DNA from: an uncultured Pseudomonadota bacterium
GTDB lineage: Bacteria > Myxococcota_A > Bradymonadia > Bradymonadales > Bradymonadaceae
Direction: 5' to 3'
DNA: 64,000 nt
Assembly: GCA_913057905.1 (NCBI GenBank)
Contig: CAJXPB010000006.1
Location: 1-64,000 of the forward strand
Numbering within the stretch: position 1 is the first letter of the stretch; every line of letters begins with the position of its first letter. This document shows positions 27,487 to 35,756 of this stretch, one piece after another. A program made the position numbers and the translations under genes. The notes below the pieces were generated by a model. That model was given only the letters and a program-made list of their open reading frames with translations. It did not search any database and was not told the origin of the DNA.

Positions 27487-27508
27487 CGCCCCTCTCCACG
27501 GAAAGCGC

Positions 27509-27710
27509 ATGACTCGGCAGGTCACAGACGAGGATATGGCACGATTTGCGGCTCTCGGGTTGGTCCAAGAGGTATATCTTTCTCCAGAAGCGACTCGAAG
27601 TGCCGGCACTGACGTTCAGCGCCGCAGTAACAGACACCTACCTTGAGAGGTTGCGCGGGGAGACCGACGAGACCAGTCAAAGGTGGCAGGTCTATGCTGA
27701 ACTGGACTGA
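27509..27710 (+). pseudogene. collapsed copy of the 24259 antitoxin gene
   Basis: The start (ATG at 27509) and about 50 following bases match 24259 onward closely. A first deletion then removes the equivalent of about 24309-24467, keeping the frame, and a second removes about 24508-24610 and breaks it. The end (from the equivalent of 24610 to the stop) is again close. The toxin gene that follows the intact copy is entirely absent here. Confidence 0.85.
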
Positions 27711-27713
27711 TGC

Positions 27714-27816
27714 ACCGTCTTCGCCTCCCCCTGTGAGGACCGCTGCGACGACAAGCACGACAGCCACCGACGAATGCGACGAGCAGGAAGACGACTGCGA
27801 GGACTCCTGCGAGTAG
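27714..27816 (+). pseudogene. collapsed copy of the Cys-rich gene
   Basis: The segment matches the region of 25441 around its signal-peptide end (TVFASPCEDRCDDKHD) and then loses the frame; the Cys codons remain in phase in places. It lacks the signal peptide start and the main repeat array. It sits directly after the collapsed antitoxin copy, so the two together are a shrunken version of 24259-25824. Confidence 0.8.
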
Positions 27817-27968
27817 TTGAAAGACGAAGGTCCTCACGCCGCCTAGCCGAAGCGAATCAGCCCGTGACTGGAGACTCATCCTCCGCGATTTTCAAGCTCG
27901 ATACGTGTTGGAATCTTGACTAGGGGGAACATTCCGCCTAGGGAATATTGATTGAGGAGAGTCACGTT

Positions 27969-28406
27969 TTGAACTCCGACGTGAAGGGGCGTCCCTTTGA
28001 GCTATATGAAACTGAAAATGGCAATGTGCCTAGCGATTTGCGGAAGATTTGCTCGGGTCTAGGAGAATTTGTCGACAATCTTGAGGACGAAAAGAAAAAG
28101 CGCCTATCTCCAGACGATTTGGGATGGATCCGAACGAATTTGAGATGGTTGCGAAATGGCGAGAGGTCATTTTCAGAACTCAAGATGCTGAAGCGTCTGA
28201 GTCGCGTCGGACCTGATCTTTTCGTGCTCAAGAGAACCAAAGGCGATGCAAATCCCCGGATTTATCTGACAGATCTTCTTCCGGAGCGTTACGTGATTCT
28301 CCACGGCTACAAAAAAGACTCCTACGACCAAGATCCGGAGGAGCAGAAGAAAGCGGAAGACCGACTCGAAGACCTTCGAGCGCGTATACAGAGCGATGGA
28401 GGATAA
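27969..28406 (+). CDS. HigB/RelE-like toxin
   Basis: This 145-residue protein has a C-terminal RelE/HigB-like (Gp49-type) half: LFVLKRTKGDANPRIYLTDL, then RYVILHGYKKDSYDQDPEE, the usual strand and helix with a basic surface (family knowledge: ribosome-dependent mRNA cleavage). The TTG start at 27969 is chosen over upstream TTG because GAGGAG lies at 27954-27959, about ten bases before it. The gene ends one base before the next start, whose product is an XRE-type protein, the arrangement of HigBA modules. Active-site residues cannot be assigned with certainty. Confidence 0.7.
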   Translation: MNSDVKGRPFELYETENGNVPSDLRKICSGLGEFVDNLEDEKKKRLSPDDLGWIRTNLRWLRNGERSFSELKMLKRLSRVGPDLFVLKRTKGDANPRIYLTDLLPERYVILHGYKKDSYDQDPEEQKKAEDRLEDLRARIQSDGG

Positions 28407-28407
28407 T

Positions 28408-28815
28408 ATGACAGCGGACAATGAGCAGCATGACCAAACCTACTATTACGAGACAGACGACCCCAGGGTCAGGCTCTCGGAAAGACTTGAACACCTGCGG
28501 GCCTCATTGTGTCTCGAAATGATGCGCCTCCGGAAAGAGAAGGGTCTGACGCAAGCCGAAATGGGCGAGCGCATGGGCATCGGTCAGCCTCAAGTATCCA
28601 AGCTCGAGAATCCGGATATAGAAAGTTCACTGGAGAGTATCACTCGATACCTGCACGAACTTGGCGCGGAACTAGCCGTCGGTGTGAAGACTCGAGAGGG
28701 ATTCGTTCAAGTGAGCGACGACTCCGAGTACAAACTCAAGGCGATGACCCGCGCACAACCTCAATCGGGGGACGAGGGCACAAGTTGGCCAAAGAGGCAG
28801 ACAACAGGGTCCTGA
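28408..28815 (+). CDS. HigA-like XRE antitoxin
   Basis: This 135-residue protein has a helix-turn-helix at about residues 34-88: MRLRKEKGLTQAEMGERMG, then GQPQVSKLEN and an SLESITRYLHELGAEL end, typical of HigA-type antitoxins (family knowledge). It is expected to bind the toxin and repress the operon. TGGAGG at 28397-28402 decides the start at 28408; an upstream in-frame ATG at 28396 overlaps this site. A tail of about 45 residues follows the domain. It forms a pair with the gene at 27969. Confidence 0.8.
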   Translation: MTADNEQHDQTYYYETDDPRVRLSERLEHLRASLCLEMMRLRKEKGLTQAEMGERMGIGQPQVSKLENPDIESSLESITRYLHELGAELAVGVKTREGFVQVSDDSEYKLKAMTRAQPQSGDEGTSWPKRQTTGS

Positions 28816-28853
28816 ACGACCTCGATGTCGACAAGGTCAGCATAGTTGGTGGT

Positions 28854-28892
28854 AAACGCGTTTGGTACTAAACGTATTTGGGGGCAAATACG
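28854..28892. promoter_or_regulatory. perfect inverted repeats, candidate operator
   Basis: AAACGCGTTT at 28854-28863 is itself palindromic, and CGTATTTG (28873-28880), GGGG, CAAATACG (28885-28892) is a perfect 8-bp-arm inverted repeat ten bases on. The site lies between the HigA gene and the AbiE genes. It may be the operator of the AbiE pair, later separated from it by the ImmA fragment at 28982, or a site for HigA downstream of its own gene. Nothing decides between these. Confidence 0.45.
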
Positions 28893-28981
28893 CTTTATGG
28901 CGAACATGTTTTTGTGTTTTTGAGCAAGGGATGCCTCGAGAATATCGTGGCAGATGTCGACGCACCCCCGCTTCGCTACTC

Positions 28982-29137
28982 CTCCGTCATGGTCCGTCGG
29001 CGGTAGAACTCACCCGACGAAGTCCCCAGAAGTTCGGCCGCCTTGGATTCACCAATGATGCCCTGGGAATAGGCGCGATAGACCAGCTCTTCGAAGAGGC
29101 TGGGCTCCTGAGCCCGGTGGAGCCAACAGGGCACCGG
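28982..29137 (-). pseudogene. ImmA/IrrE 3'-end fragment, copy A
   Basis: About 155 bases match the end of the ImmA gene at 31024-31722 but carry two deletions: between GGCTCCTGAG and CCCGGTGGAGCCA, and again before ACAGGGCACC. Copy D (33344-33494) has the same two deletions, so the two are descended from one collapsed copy. No start or HExxH coding is left. It lies on the same strand as the intact gene. Confidence 0.85.
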
Positions 29138-29233
29138 GCCAAGTGGCTCTTGCCAATCTTCTCTCCCAAGGAGATCTCAATTGCATTTTCTCATAAAACC
29201 TTTACATTAATAGGTAACTGTAGAGGTTTCGTG

Positions 29234-29842
29234 ATGGAAAGATCTTCAAAAAAACAGCGTGTACTCCAGCTAGCGCAGGAGCAGGGAGTCGTGAGTCGAG
29301 CAGACCTCAAGGAAGCCGGCCTTCCTGAAGAGTACCTGGCCCGCCTGGAAGATGAAGGAGAGCTGAAGGCTCTGGCTCCAGGTGTCTACATGGACAGTGA
29401 TCACCAGGCGACCGAATCGCTCGAACTCGCCGTCGTCGCCAAACGGGTGCCCCACTCAGTCATCTTTGGTATCAGCGCCTTGCAATTTCACGGCCTGACG
29501 ACCCAAGTCGCCCACTCCGTGCAGATCGCGATCGAAAGGGGTAAATGGAAGCCGAAACTCGAGTGGCCACCCACCGAGGTCTTCCACATCTCCGGCGACG
29601 CCTTCAAAGCCGGCCTCGACACCCACACCGTCGAAGGTGGCATCAAAGTCCGAGTCTACTCTGTGGCGAAGACTATCGCGGACCTGTTCAAATTCAGAAA
29701 CGCTCTCGGCCTCGATGTCGCCATCGAGGCACTCAAGGAAGGTTGGCGGGAAAACAGATTTTCAATGGACGAGCTCGACGAATACGCCGAAGTGTGCCGC
29801 GTCCGCCGGGTCATGCGTCCCTACCTGGAGATGCTCGAATGA
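29234..29842 (+). CDS. AbiEi-type antitoxin, AbiE locus 1
   Basis: This 202-residue protein has an N-terminal winged helix (SRADLKEAGLPEEYLARLED with GELKALAPGVYM, the standard AbiEi opening) and a C-terminal domain (GISALQFHGLTTQVAHSVQI, then VRVYSVAKTIADLFKFRNA) as in AbiEi and DUF4095-type antitoxins (family knowledge: represses its operon and neutralises the AbiEii toxin). The ATG at 29234 has TAGAGG eight bases upstream. It overlaps the toxin start by four bases (ATGA). Confidence 0.9.
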   Translation: MERSSKKQRVLQLAQEQGVVSRADLKEAGLPEEYLARLEDEGELKALAPGVYMDSDHQATESLELAVVAKRVPHSVIFGISALQFHGLTTQVAHSVQIAIERGKWKPKLEWPPTEVFHISGDAFKAGLDTHTVEGGIKVRVYSVAKTIADLFKFRNALGLDVAIEALKEGWRENRFSMDELDEYAEVCRVRRVMRPYLEMLE

Positions 29843-30735
29843 CGAAGAACATGGCGGCATCGGTTCGTCAGCGGCTTCTAAACCGTTCTCGAGATACTGG
29901 CGAACGATTTCAAAACTTGCTGACTCGCTATGGAATTGAACGTCTCGTCTACCGACTTAGCGAAAGCCGGCATGCCGATGACTTCGTGCTCAAAGGTGCA
30001 AATCTCTTCTACGTCTGGACTGGCCAACTCCATAGGCCAACTCGAGATCTTGATTTGCTTCGCTTCGGCCCTGCCGAACCACCCGATGTTGCGAAAGTAA
30101 TCAAGGCGGTGTGCGAAACAGATGTTGAGGACGATGGGATCGAGTACCGGACGGATTCAGTCACCGCTGAGTTCATTCGAGAAGATAAAATTTACGCAGG
30201 TGTGCGGGTTAAACTCGAAGCCGAGCTCGCCGGTGCAATCATCCCAATTCAAGTTGACGTGGGAGTCGGGGATGAGGTCTACCCCGACACCAACTCCGTC
30301 GAATTCCCGTCGCTACTGGACCTTCCGGCTCCGAACATAACGGCCTACCGATTTGAGACCGCAATTGCCGAGAAGTGTGAGGCCATGGTCAAGCTCGGCC
30401 TGAACAACTCCCGGATGAAAGACTTCTACGATATCCATTTTCTGAGTCAGAACTTCGAATTTGACGGCGAGATTCTCGGGACATCTATCCGGCGCACATT
30501 CGCCAAACGTGAAACAAAAATTGGAAAGGACATCCCAGTAGCTTGGACTTCAGAATTCGCAAACCACGAGGATAAAGTCACTCAGTGGCGGGCGTTTCTG
30601 AGGAAATCTCAACTCGATGCACCTTCGTTGGCAGAGGTTGTAAAGGAAATTAGACGATTCCTAGGCCCCGTTTGGAACGCAATTCAAGATGATAGGGTGC
30701 TTCTTGGGGAATGGCGCCAGGGGAGATGGGAGTAG
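29839..30735 (+). CDS. AbiEii nucleotidyltransferase toxin, locus 1
   Basis: This 298-residue member of the AbiEii/AbiGii toxin family (MNT fold) has DDFVLKGANLFYVWTG (motif I), then RPTRDLDLLRFG (the catalytic D-x-D), and downstream AIAEKCEAMVKLGLNNSRMK followed by DFYDI, all conserved in the family (family knowledge: transfers nucleotides to tRNA and so stops growth). Its start overlaps the AbiEi stop, so the pair is coupled. The catalytic residues seem intact. Confidence 0.92.
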   Translation: MTKNMAASVRQRLLNRSRDTGERFQNLLTRYGIERLVYRLSESRHADDFVLKGANLFYVWTGQLHRPTRDLDLLRFGPAEPPDVAKVIKAVCETDVEDDGIEYRTDSVTAEFIREDKIYAGVRVKLEAELAGAIIPIQVDVGVGDEVYPDTNSVEFPSLLDLPAPNITAYRFETAIAEKCEAMVKLGLNNSRMKDFYDIHFLSQNFEFDGEILGTSIRRTFAKRETKIGKDIPVAWTSEFANHEDKVTQWRAFLRKSQLDAPSLAEVVKEIRRFLGPVWNAIQDDRVLLGEWRQGRWE

Positions 30736-30930
30736 TTGCGACACCGGCGAGGCTTCTGGACTTTGGAGTTCCAGCCGGTCGGATTCGACCTGCGAGGTAT
30801 TCAGAGTGTCGGGAAGTTCAGCAGGCGTATCCCGACCGAAGCCCGGAGGCGGCTCGGCACTCAAGAGTCTTTCGGTCTTCTGTACGAGCGCTTCGGGGCA
30901 ATTCCGGAGAGGGCTGTCACCGCCAAATGG
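30736..30930 (-). pseudogene. fragment of the 36080-type lipoprotein
   Basis: The minus strand encodes CPEALVQKTERLLSAE, then LPDTLNTSQVESDRLELQSP, matching the middle of the lipoprotein at 36080-36865 (CSESLVQKTERLLSAE). The signal peptide and the following domain are missing. The similarity ends near 30735 where the AbiEii gene stops. Confidence 0.8.
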
Positions 30931-31023
30931 ACCGTCATTCCAGTGGTGCCGCACCCCCCTCCACATCAATCAAAATATTTGCGTCGGTCACTAGTACACC
31001 CATGACCTCAGGCCCCCGCTTCG

Positions 31024-31695
31024 TCATTCTTCAGTCATGGTCCGTCGGCGGTAGAACTGACCCGACGAAGTCCCCAGAAGTTCGGCCGCCTTGGATTCGC
31101 CTATGATGTCCTGTGAATAGGCGCGGTAGACCAGCTCCTCGAAGAGGCTGGGTTCCTGAGATGGATAATCATCGCCGGGTTCATTTTCGTGCCAACCTCG
31201 GCGGTCGAACTGCCGGCGCAGATCCTCGTAGGTTGAATCGCTGATCACGTCGAGCTCTTGAGCCCGGTGGAGCCAGCCCGCCATCGACAGCCCATACTTG
31301 TGCTTGAGGCGGTACAGTTCACGGGGCTCGAGCTCTTTGCGTTCCTTCCCAAGATGTTCGATGACCTCAGTCCGTGGAACCAACAGGGCACCGGCGAATC
31401 GATTGCAGGCATCCTCCATGTCGACTGCGGAGCTAAGTCGGTCGTCCAGGATAAAGTGACCGAATTCGTGTGCCGCCGTAAATCGCTGGCGGTCGCCGGG
31501 CCAGCCGGGTCCAAGGCCGATGACAGGCCGTTCGTCGACACGGGCGCACAACCCGTCGACCTGGCTGGGGCCGTCGTAGTCGAGCAGAAACACGAGGATA
31601 CCGTGTTCCTCGAGCTCGTCGAGCAGATTGGGAATCGCGTTGCGGCCGAGATCCCACGCATCGCGTACCGACTCGGGCCGTTGGGAAGACGGCAT
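31024..31695 (-). CDS. ImmA/IrrE-type metallopeptidase
   Basis: This 223-residue protein has the zinc motif AAHEFGHFIL (HExxH) at about residue 75 and the expected third ligand region (ACNRFAGALLVPR). Upstream is IPNLLDELEEHGILVFLLDY, the normal opening of ImmA-like domains, and at the end a conserved helical tail (AYSQDIIGESKAAELLG). In ICEBs1 and Deinococcus such peptidases cleave a partner repressor (family knowledge). No XRE repressor is next to it. The ATG at 31695 is preferred since GGTGGA lies just before it; a TTG at 31722 is possible. Three truncated copies of its 3' end lie nearby. Confidence 0.85.
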   Translation of the reverse strand: MPSSQRPESVRDAWDLGRNAIPNLLDELEEHGILVFLLDYDGPSQVDGLCARVDERPVIGLGPGWPGDRQRFTAAHEFGHFILDDRLSSAVDMEDACNRFAGALLVPRTEVIEHLGKERKELEPRELYRLKHKYGLSMAGWLHRAQELDVISDSTYEDLRRQFDRRGWHENEPGDDYPSQEPSLFEELVYRAYSQDIIGESKAAELLGTSSGQFYRRRTMTEE

Positions 31696-31830
31696 AGAAT
31701 CCACCGGAGACGAATCGATCAAGCATGGGCGGATGGGTCATCCGTGGCCGAGCACTGCGCAGAGTGGAGCTACAACGATTTTTGAGGGGGACTGCTCCCA
31801 CGAGGTGGTCGCTATCGTTCCGTGCAACCT

Positions 31831-31905
31831 CATTTGAATCGACCTGCGAAGACCGTTTCGATCACAGGTGCGACACCTCCATCGAGCAGTCCGAAACGAG
31901 GGAAA
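31831..31905 (+). pseudogene. possible fragment of the Cys-rich gene
   Basis: The frame here reads SFESTCEDRFDHRCDTSIEQ, against GSPCEDRCDDKHDTAIDQ at 25441. Several Cys have become Phe, Arg or Ser, and no signal peptide is left. Base identity is only about two thirds, so the relation is likely but not certain. Confidence 0.4.
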
Positions 31906-31909
31906 GCAC

Positions 31910-32311
31910 ATGACGTCGACTTCCGGCAAACTGGGCTTGTGCGTCGCAATCGCGATCCTCGCCTCAAGCTGCTCTTATGTGACCATGCAGCGGCCGGAAA
32001 ACTTGAAAGAGCGTAATCCGACCTGGGTCTCCAATCGATTGGCGCCGACGCTCGATACGGTGCAAGCCGCAGGAGCTGGACTCTCGGTCATCGTTTTCGC
32101 GCGGTCCGCCTTCTTGAGACCGATATCGAGACCGACAGATTTCGCGGTGGGAGCCGCGGCAGGTGCCTTGGTTGGGAGTACCATCGCCGCCGCAATATGG
32201 ACGGGCTCAGCCGTAAGCGGTTTTCAACGGGCTGAAGCCTGCGAGGAGGTGAAAGTCGAATACTTCGACGAGCGTCGAGCCGCGCCACGTACCTCTTCAG
32301 GAGGGACATGA
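31910..32311 (+). CDS. CSYVTMQRP-type lipoprotein, short form 1
   Basis: This 133-residue predicted lipoprotein has a signal ending LASSC with SYVTMQRPENL after the Cys. The family core follows: WVSNRLAPTLDTVQAAGAGL, then a hydrophobic hairpin (VGAAAGALVGSTIAAAIW) and GSAVSGFQRAEACEEVKVEY. It is the same family as the genes at 32313, 47358, 48644 and 49288, but ends soon after the ACEEV block, without the C-terminal HTH-like module. I do not recognise the family by name. GAGGG precedes the ATG. Confidence 0.75.
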   Translation: MTSTSGKLGLCVAIAILASSCSYVTMQRPENLKERNPTWVSNRLAPTLDTVQAAGAGLSVIVFARSAFLRPISRPTDFAVGAAAGALVGSTIAAAIWTGSAVSGFQRAEACEEVKVEYFDERRAAPRTSSGGT

Positions 32312-32312
32312 C

Positions 32313-32729
32313 ATGAATTCGACCTCCGCCAAAGTAAGCCTGTGCGTCGCATTCGCCATTCTCGCTTCGAGTTGTTCCTACGCCAGCATGCAGAGGATGG
32401 AGGAAATGGAAAAGAACAAGCCGGACTGCGTCTCCAGCCGGCTGGCGCCAGTCATCGATTCGGTGGTAGCCGCAGGTAGTAGCATCCCGACCATCGGCTT
32501 CACGGCTATCGCCATCGACCGAGGGATCCCGGAGACTACCTCACCTGTTTCCTCCCTAAGTGTGGTCATCGGTACTTCACTCTTCGCCGCGGGCAGTGCC
32601 GTCTTCGGTGCATTCTGGACGAGTTCGGCCGTCCAGGGCTTCAGGCGAGCGAAAGTCTGCGAAGAGTTGAAAAAGAACTACGTCGACGAACGTCGAGCTG
32701 CACACCCGGCACCGCGAGCCAATCCCTGA
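32313..32729 (+). CDS. CSYVTMQRP-type lipoprotein, short form 2
   Basis: This 138-residue predicted lipoprotein is paralogous to the previous gene: LASSC at the lipobox, then SYASMQRMEEMEKNKPDC, then CVSSRLAPVIDSVVAAGSSI, a hydrophobic pair and GFRRAKVCEELKKNYVDERR. It lies one base after the upstream stop, with AGGAGGG before the ATG, so the two are co-translated. Like its neighbour it lacks the C-terminal module present at 47358 and 49288. Confidence 0.75.
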   Translation: MNSTSAKVSLCVAFAILASSCSYASMQRMEEMEKNKPDCVSSRLAPVIDSVVAAGSSIPTIGFTAIAIDRGIPETTSPVSSLSVVIGTSLFAAGSAVFGAFWTSSAVQGFRRAKVCEELKKNYVDERRAAHPAPRANP

Positions 32730-32765
32730 AACCACGCCTAAGAACCCTCAAACCCGACCCGCTAC

Positions 32766-33167
32766 CTAAGCTATCAGCCGAATGTAGTGGGCGACAACGC
32801 CGATCAAAAAGACGGTCATCGAGCACGAGAGCACGAGTCCTACGTAGTCGGATATTCCGGTCGGTGCATCGTCAGCGACGGTTCTCCTCCAGAAGCCATA
32901 CACGGCCATCGGGGCGCAATATGGAATGATTGCCGCGACCCACAGCGGGATTGTGTGGTGCCAGAAGTTGCTGACTCCGGGCTGTACCATCGCCCGTCGC
33001 TTCGCCACGCCCCAGATGCCCAACGGCAAAACCATAATGGAAGCTGCCGCTACGACTCCATCCGAATCATACCAGGGGCGTTCGTAGAGCGAGTGTGACG
33101 CTGATGCGCCATCGGAACTCTTTTGATTCTTAGCCGACGCGTTTTTAGGAGCGGAGTAGTTACTCAT
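32766..33167 (-). CDS. PWYDS/FWHH membrane protein, short form
   Basis: This 133-residue membrane protein has three to four hydrophobic helices. Its diagnostic text is YERPWYDSDG before the first helix and SNFWHHTIPLWVAA before the second, and then PMAVYGFWRR. The same motifs occur in the two proteins at 49996 and 50645. This copy has only the membrane part; the beta-rich N-terminal domain of the others is missing. It is convergent with the lipoprotein gene at 32313. The start at 33167 has no clear ribosome site. Function is unknown. Confidence 0.7.
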   Translation of the reverse strand: MSNYSAPKNASAKNQKSSDGASASHSLYERPWYDSDGVVAAASIMVLPLGIWGVAKRRAMVQPGVSNFWHHTIPLWVAAIIPYCAPMAVYGFWRRTVADDAPTGISDYVGLVLSCSMTVFLIGVVAHYIRLIA

Positions 33168-33270
33168 GTCCGATGATTGCCACATCGCAGGGTGCCACGA
33201 ATCTCGTGCGGGAAAATAAACCACCGTGCACTCGCCTTCAACAGTTACGCCTCCGCCGCCAGCAATCGGT

Positions 33271-33343
33271 CTTATGCGTCGCAATCGCGTTACTCGCCTC
33301 AAGCTGCTCTTATGCGACCATGCAGCGGCCGGAGAATTTGCAA
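33271..33343 (+). pseudogene. fragment of a CSYVTMQRP lipoprotein gene
   Basis: About 73 bases match 31932-32005 at roughly nine in ten positions and encode LLASSCSYATMQRPENLQ. The sequence then switches abruptly, at 33344, into the ImmA 3'-end fragment on the opposite strand. Confidence 0.85.
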
Positions 33344-33494
33344 GACGAAGTCCCCAGAAGTTCGGCCGCCTTGGATTCACCAATGATGTCCTGGGAATAG
33401 GCGCGATAGACCAGCTCTTCGAAGAGGCTGGGCTCCTGGGCCCGGTGGAGCCAACAGGGCACCGGCGAATCGATTGCAGGCATCTTCCATGTCG
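33344..33494 (-). pseudogene. ImmA/IrrE 3'-end fragment, copy D
   Basis: This fragment has the same two internal deletions as copy A at 28982-29137 but reaches further toward the ImmA core (to the equivalent of about 31422, including CATCCTCCATGTCG). It ends exactly at GTAAGTCCTCG (33494-33504), the 11 bases that begin the IS66 ends at 7217. Confidence 0.85.
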
Positions 33495-33504
33495 TAAGTC
33501 CTCG
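33494..33504 (+). repeat. possible IS66 end remnant
   Basis: GTAAGTCCTCG is identical to the first 11 bases of both IS66 ends in this window and lies exactly at the edge of the ImmA fragment. No transposase sequence follows, so chance cannot be excluded. Confidence 0.35.
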
Positions 33505-33574
33505 GAACGCACCTCGCTACAGCTTGTCTCTGTGTCTGAAGATACGCTGTCCGGTCTCAGTGCAGAGGTGAGTC

Positions 33575-34518
33575 ATGGCGTCAGCGTTCGAAAACGGGAG
33601 TGCCCGCCCGGCAGCCGATTTCGAACCGCTGTGCCACACCGAGCCGCCCTATACGCCTGTGCCCGACTGGGTTGAAGAGTCCCCGGAGAATCCGTTCGGA
33701 CGTTTGGCCAAAACGGAATGGCAACAGGAGCTGCGGGATGAAGACTTCTTGAATCTCAAAGACGCCGAGTTTGCCTACAGGCTCCGCTACCTACCTGGCG
33801 ATCCCCACAGGGACCTTCCCAACACGAAGCTCTCTCGGACCTACCTGTTGGTCTCTTCGGACAAGGTCACCTATCGGTCGATTCGGCTGCCGAACAGGGG
33901 CAGTATGATCTTTTTTGAACCGGGTACTTCGAAACCGGTTGCGTATGCCGGCGATCTCGGAGAATGCTTATTCGAGACAGAACACACGCCCGAAGACCGT
34001 TGCGACGACTGCCAGGACCACAAACTCGAGGTCCACGGGTTCGCATGGCCGGGCGAAACTGAACCTGGCCAATCTCCACGGCGACTTAGCCAGGAGAGAA
34101 TTCGACGCCTCAAGGCTCATCTGGACGAGACAGCTCTTCCAAGAGACGTCACCGAATCTACGAATGCCAGACGACGCAGTGGAATGAACGCCTCCTGGAA
34201 AGGCTGATCCGATTCACACGAAATTACTTTCGGCCGACGACGGAGACAGCCATTGCCTTCGATGGATTCCACACTGTGGTGTATCGAAGGGACAACGGAG
34301 ACATCGCACAGTCTGGTCCCAACGGTATCGGCTTTTCCGACAGACAGGACGCGCGAAGCGGCATTCGTCGGTGGACCAGAAGGATCCGCGCGAGCGAGTG
34401 CAATCTGGACCCGCCGTATATGCCCCACGACATTCAGGGAACGTCGCTTCCCAACCCGTCTTGGACGACCTACATTCCTCTTGAGGTTCGCACCGCAAAC
34501 TGGGAAAGAATCTTCTGA
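33575..34518 (+). pseudogene. unknown gene with one frameshift
   Basis: A first frame from ATG 33575 (with AGAGGTGAG upstream) runs to 34207. Before that end the meaningful text moves to another frame (RIYECQTTQWNERLLERLIR and on to WTTYIPLEVRTANWERIF, stop at 34518). The switch is near 34140-34160. The combined protein would be about 310 residues with no signal or membrane segment; it has a CDDCQDHKLEVHGF zinc-like Cys pair. I do not recognise it. It may be a single sequencing error in a real gene rather than decay. Confidence 0.55.
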
Positions 34519-34654
34519 GTAGTACGATGCCTTTGCGCCTCGGATTGGGCGCTTGACGGAAGTGCTCTAACCTTGAATCGCAGATTTCAGTAAAGGAGTC
34601 GGCTGCGCCCCCGATCGACCAACATGAATTCGCAATGTCCTGGGTCGATGTCGA

Positions 34655-35707
34655 ATGACTCTACCGAACCGGGACACAATAGTCTTGCTGGTTAATCCAC
34701 TCAGACTGAAACCCACGGTTATGGCTCGCATCCTGCATCGTGAAAAGACATACGTCCCATACGATTACGACTCAGAGGCGGAATTCGAACGGGCCGTCGT
34801 TGACCACAGCCAAGGTCTCTTCGGTCCAGATTCGGTCTACTTCGACATCAAAAAGCGCCTCGGAAACGAGAACATCCTGACGATTCCCGATGGCTACCTC
34901 CTTGATTTCTCCTTTCAGCACTCGCCGCACCTCTACATCATCGAAAATGAACTGGTTGAACACGATCCCTTTCGCCACATCGGCCAGCAGCTACTCAAGT
35001 TCGCAACAGCATACCAGGAGAGTCGTCACAAACTGAAACAAGCCCTATCCCGGGAGATTCAGGCCGACCGCGAGAAGCGTCGGTTCATCAAAAAAAGGGT
35101 GGAAAAGGCCCAAATCCGGAACATCGATGTCCTCCTCGATCAGGTCATTTACGAGGGCCAAGCGGACGCCATCGTCGTAATTGATCAGATCACGGCCGAC
35201 TTAGAGAACGTTCTCGGCCAACTCACGATGGATACCAATCTGGTGCAGCTCCAATCCTTCGTTTGCGACGACGAGGTCATTCACCACGTTGAGCCGTTTC
35301 AGCAAGATGTCCGGAGCGCGGCTGAAGCCAACGGTGCCAGTGTAAGTCCTGAAGAGCTTGATACGGTTGTGGTGGCGGCGAGGCGGGAAGGGTTCGAGGA
35401 GAGATTTCTCGGCGAAGATTGCTGGTACAAAATCGGAATGTCGAGCTCAATGATAGAACAGATTAAATATGTTGCGGCGTATCGTACCGCCCCTGTATCC
35501 GCGATTACGCACTATGCGGAGGTGGCGAGTATAGAAAAGTATGAGGACACCGGTAAGTATATTCTGCACTTCAAGGAACCTGCGGAGGAACTCGACCCCG
35601 CCATCCCGCTTCCAGAGGATGACACAGATGTGGCGCCGCAGGGCCGGCAGTATACTACCATGAAGCTCTTGAGAGACGCTGATACGGTAGGAGACGTGTT
35701 TCCCTAA
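34655..35707 (+). CDS. PD-(D/E)XK nuclease-like protein
   Basis: This 350-residue protein has a nuclease-fold pattern near residues 75-120: IPDGYLLDFSF (PD), then LYIIENELVEHD (E-x-E on a strand) and FRHIGQQLLKFATAY. This resembles DUF91-type or NucS/HsdR-N endonuclease domains (family knowledge), though a Lys in the usual place is replaced by Glu. The rest is helical (KLKQALSREIQADREKRRFI) and has a second beta part. It stands alone between lipoprotein and repeat remnants. A DNA-cutting or DNA-end-binding role in defence is possible. The start may be at 34655 or the ATG at 34721. Confidence 0.6.
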   Translation: MTLPNRDTIVLLVNPLRLKPTVMARILHREKTYVPYDYDSEAEFERAVVDHSQGLFGPDSVYFDIKKRLGNENILTIPDGYLLDFSFQHSPHLYIIENELVEHDPFRHIGQQLLKFATAYQESRHKLKQALSREIQADREKRRFIKKRVEKAQIRNIDVLLDQVIYEGQADAIVVIDQITADLENVLGQLTMDTNLVQLQSFVCDDEVIHHVEPFQQDVRSAAEANGASVSPEELDTVVVAARREGFEERFLGEDCWYKIGMSSSMIEQIKYVAAYRTAPVSAITHYAEVASIEKYEDTGKYILHFKEPAEELDPAIPLPEDDTDVAPQGRQYTTMKLLRDADTVGDVFP

Positions 35708-35756
35708 TATGGGTTAGCCGATCTTCCAGAGGAGGCATCTCGCGGGTTAATCACTC

